Shown here in pieces: positions 4,099 through 5,808 of a stretch of 5,808 nt of DNA. The position numbers and the translations under genes are program-made. Origin of the DNA: Flavobacterium psychrophilum (GTDB lineage: Bacteria; Bacteroidota; Bacteroidia; Flavobacteriales; Flavobacteriaceae). The number at the start of each line of letters is the position of its first letter. Position 1 is the stretch's first letter. The DNA is taken from positions 1 through 5,808 of the forward strand of contig CAMDGJ010000179.1 of assembly GCA_945897545.1 (NCBI GenBank), given 5' to 3'. The notes under the pieces are model-generated. The model was not told where the DNA came from and ran no database searches. It saw nothing but the letters and a program-made list of their open reading frames with translations.

Positions 4099-5808
4099 AT
4101 GTACCTCAACTGCCATTCTTTTCACAGCCTGCGCTACGGAACAATTCCGCTCGATGCACTTATCGAACAAGCTAAAATTTGTGGGCTGAAATCATTGGCA
4201 TTAACAGATATCAACACCGTTACTGGCATTTATGACTTCACCAAACAATGCAAAGAAGCCAATATAAAACCAATAGTAGGAGTTGAGTTCAAACAAGACA
4301 ACCAACTGCTTTTTATTGGCTTAGCCAAAAACCAAAAAGGGATTGGCGAAATGTGCCGTTTGCTAACCCATCACAATCTATCTAAAACCAATTTACCAAT
4401 TGTTGCACCAGCATTCGAAAACGTATTTGTTATTTATCCAACCAGCAATATTCCTAGCGACTTACGGAATTTTGAATACATTGGCATTCGCCCAGAAGAA
4501 GTTATCAAATTATTCAAACCCGAATGGAAATCTATAATTCAGAAATCGGTTATCCTGCAACCAGTTACTTTCAGAACCAAAAAGGAATTCAATTTACATC
4601 GCATTCTTCGTGCCATCGACAACAACACTTTATTATCAAAATTGACCGAAGACGATATTTGCAAAACAACCGAAGTAATGGTTAATTGTGATGAATTGAT
4701 TTTAAAATACAACGACTATCCCGAAATTATCAAAAACACCGAATTACTGATTGATCAATGTAATTTTGAATTCGAGTTTAAGACTCCACGAAATAAAAAA
4801 TTCTATACTAAAAGTAAGGAAGGCGACCGTTTATTATTGGAAAATTTAGCAAAAAGTGGATTAAAAAAACGGTACGGAAATGATAATAAAGAAGCCCAAG
4901 CCAGAGTAATCAAAGAGCTTAAAGTAATCAATGATTTGAACTTTGGCGGCTATTTTCTAATTACTTGGGACATTATTCAATACAGCAAAAGTCAAGGTTT
5001 TATGCACGTGGGGCGGGGTAGTGGTGCCAATAGCATTGTGAGTTATTGCCTCGGAATTACAGACATTTGTCCTATTGAGTTGGATTTATATTTTGAACGA
5101 TTTCTAAACGAAAATAGAAAAAGTCCCCCCGATTTTGATATCGATTGGTCCTGGCGCGAACGTGATTTTATTTTAGAGTATATTTTTAAACGATTTGATC
5201 CCAATCACGTTGCCTTTTGTGGTACCAATGTCGAATTTAAATACCGATCTATTTTTAGAGAAGTAGGTAAAGTTTTCGGATTATCAAAAGACGAATTGGA
5301 TGGTTTATCAAAAGCCAAAGGACGACAAAGAGAAAGTAATTCGGTGGTGAAATATGTCGAGGAATACGGAATGATGCTCGAGAAATATCCAAACCAACGC
5401 AGTATGCATTCTTGTGGAATCATCATTTCTGAAGAACCAATTACCAATTTTACAGCGCTAGAAATGCCACCGAAAGGTTTTCCTATTGTTCAATTTGATA
5501 TGCACGTTGCTGAAGATATTGGTTTTGAAAAATTCGATATCCTCAGTCAACGCGGACTTGGAACAATTGATGAAGCAGTTAAAATCATTGAAAAAAATAG
5601 AGGAATTAAAATTGACATCACTGACATATCATTATCAAAAAATGAAATCAAATGCAACGAATTTTTGAGTATTGGCAAAACAATAGGTTGCTTTTATATA
5701 GAAAGTCCAGCAATGCGTGGTTTGTTGCGACGATTAAAATGCGATAATTACAAAACACTTGTTGCTGCTTCAAGTATCATTCGTCCTGGAGTTGCCCAAA
5801 GTGGTATG
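4099..5808 (+). CDS. Compact second-type DNA polymerase III alpha subunit (DnaE2/ImuC-like; 3' part outside window)
   Basis: A C-family DNA polymerase, open for 570 codons to the window edge; accessory DnaE proteins usually have about 1000 residues. The N-terminal PHP domain (residues 1 to about 240) has lost ligands: LNCHSFHS (3-10) has Asn4 where an active PHP has the first His, and TDIN (36-39) has Ile38 in place of His, while His6 and Glu63 remain. E. coli DnaE is also degenerate at these places. The palm is intact: GRGSGANS (305-312), PDFDID with catalytic Asp345 and Asp347, and KFDIL with Asp480. HSCGIII (437-443) and the fingers motif IIRPGVAQSGM (560-570) follow. E. coli has these aspartates at 401, 403 and 555, so this protein is some 55-75 residues shorter up to this point. 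Position after dinB and a repressor suggests a translesion extender and not the replicative enzyme. The ATG was chosen because PHP motif I begins at residue 3. Confidence 0.9.
   Translation, partial: MYLNCHSFHSLRYGTIPLDALIEQAKICGLKSLALTDINTVTGIYDFTKQCKEANIKPIVGVEFKQDNQLLFIGLAKNQKGIGEMCRLLTHHNLSKTNLPIVAPAFENVFVIYPTSNIPSDLRNFEYIGIRPEEVIKLFKPEWKSIIQKSVILQPVTFRTKKEFNLHRILRAIDNNTLLSKLTEDDICKTTEVMVNCDELILKYNDYPEIIKNTELLIDQCNFEFEFKTPRNKKFYTKSKEGDRLLLENLAKSGLKKRYGNDNKEAQARVIKELKVINDLNFGGYFLITWDIIQYSKSQGFMHVGRGSGANSIVSYCLGITDICPIELDLYFERFLNENRKSPPDFDIDWSWRERDFILEYIFKRFDPNHVAFCGTNVEFKYRSIFREVGKVFGLSKDELDGLSKAKGRQRESNSVVKYVEEYGMMLEKYPNQRSMHSCGIIISEEPITNFTALEMPPKGFPIVQFDMHVAEDIGFEKFDILSQRGLGTIDEAVKIIEKNRGIKIDITDISLSKNEIKCNEFLSIGKTIGCFYIESPAMRGLLRRLKCDNYKTLVAASSIIRPGVAQSGM

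Noticed and set aside
5205..5668. Minus-strand frame 5205-5447 and plus-strand frame 5486-5668
   Set aside because: Both are out-of-frame shadows of the dnaE coding region, which is continuous and matches the family through this stretch.

Overview
The window looks like a chromosomal stretch of a flavobacterium (Bacteroidota, family Flavobacteriaceae, probably Flavobacterium or a close relative). The DNA is AT-rich, and four places carry the Bacteroidota-type -7 box TAnnTTTG. The tRNA gene does not encode its CCA end. The start codon of dnaE has no Shine-Dalgarno sequence, and the intergenic repeats are of a kind I remember from flavobacterial genomes. The genus is inferred from style and protein motifs, not from a database search.

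Layout. Bases 1-1313 (minus) hold the first three quarters of an MsbA/LmrA-type exporter, cut by the window edge just after the Q-loop, with a good promoter at 1331-1362. A lone tRNA-Val(UAC) gene (1494-1568, plus) has its own promoter and terminator. A cleavable-looking XRE/peptidase S24 repressor (1701-2468, minus) follows. It is transcribed divergently from a Y-family DNA polymerase IV (dinB, 2706-3866, plus), and then comes a second-type, compact DnaE polymerase (4099 to the right edge, plus, open at the end).

The last three genes make a coherent unit: a CI/UmuD-like self-cleaving repressor facing a translesion polymerase and an accessory C-family polymerase. By analogy with the lexA-imuA-imuB-dnaE2 mutagenesis cassettes of Proteobacteria, this looks like a damage-inducible mutagenesis cassette. 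Here a DinB-type polymerase with its own clamp-binding motif stands where ImuB would be, and no ImuA is seen. The repressor-dinB gap holds repeated TTGATA half-sites and a second dyad over two opposed promoter-like boxes, which are good operator candidates.

The non-coding DNA in this cassette is unusual. The dinB leader holds a 24-codon upstream ORF whose stop overlaps the dinB start (ATGA), and a hairpin that could hide the dinB ribosome-binding sequence. The dinB-dnaE gap holds a perfect 25-bp-arm palindrome inside a longer repeat-like element. Related AA(C/T)CT(A/G)A heptamers occur in the leaders of both polymerase genes.
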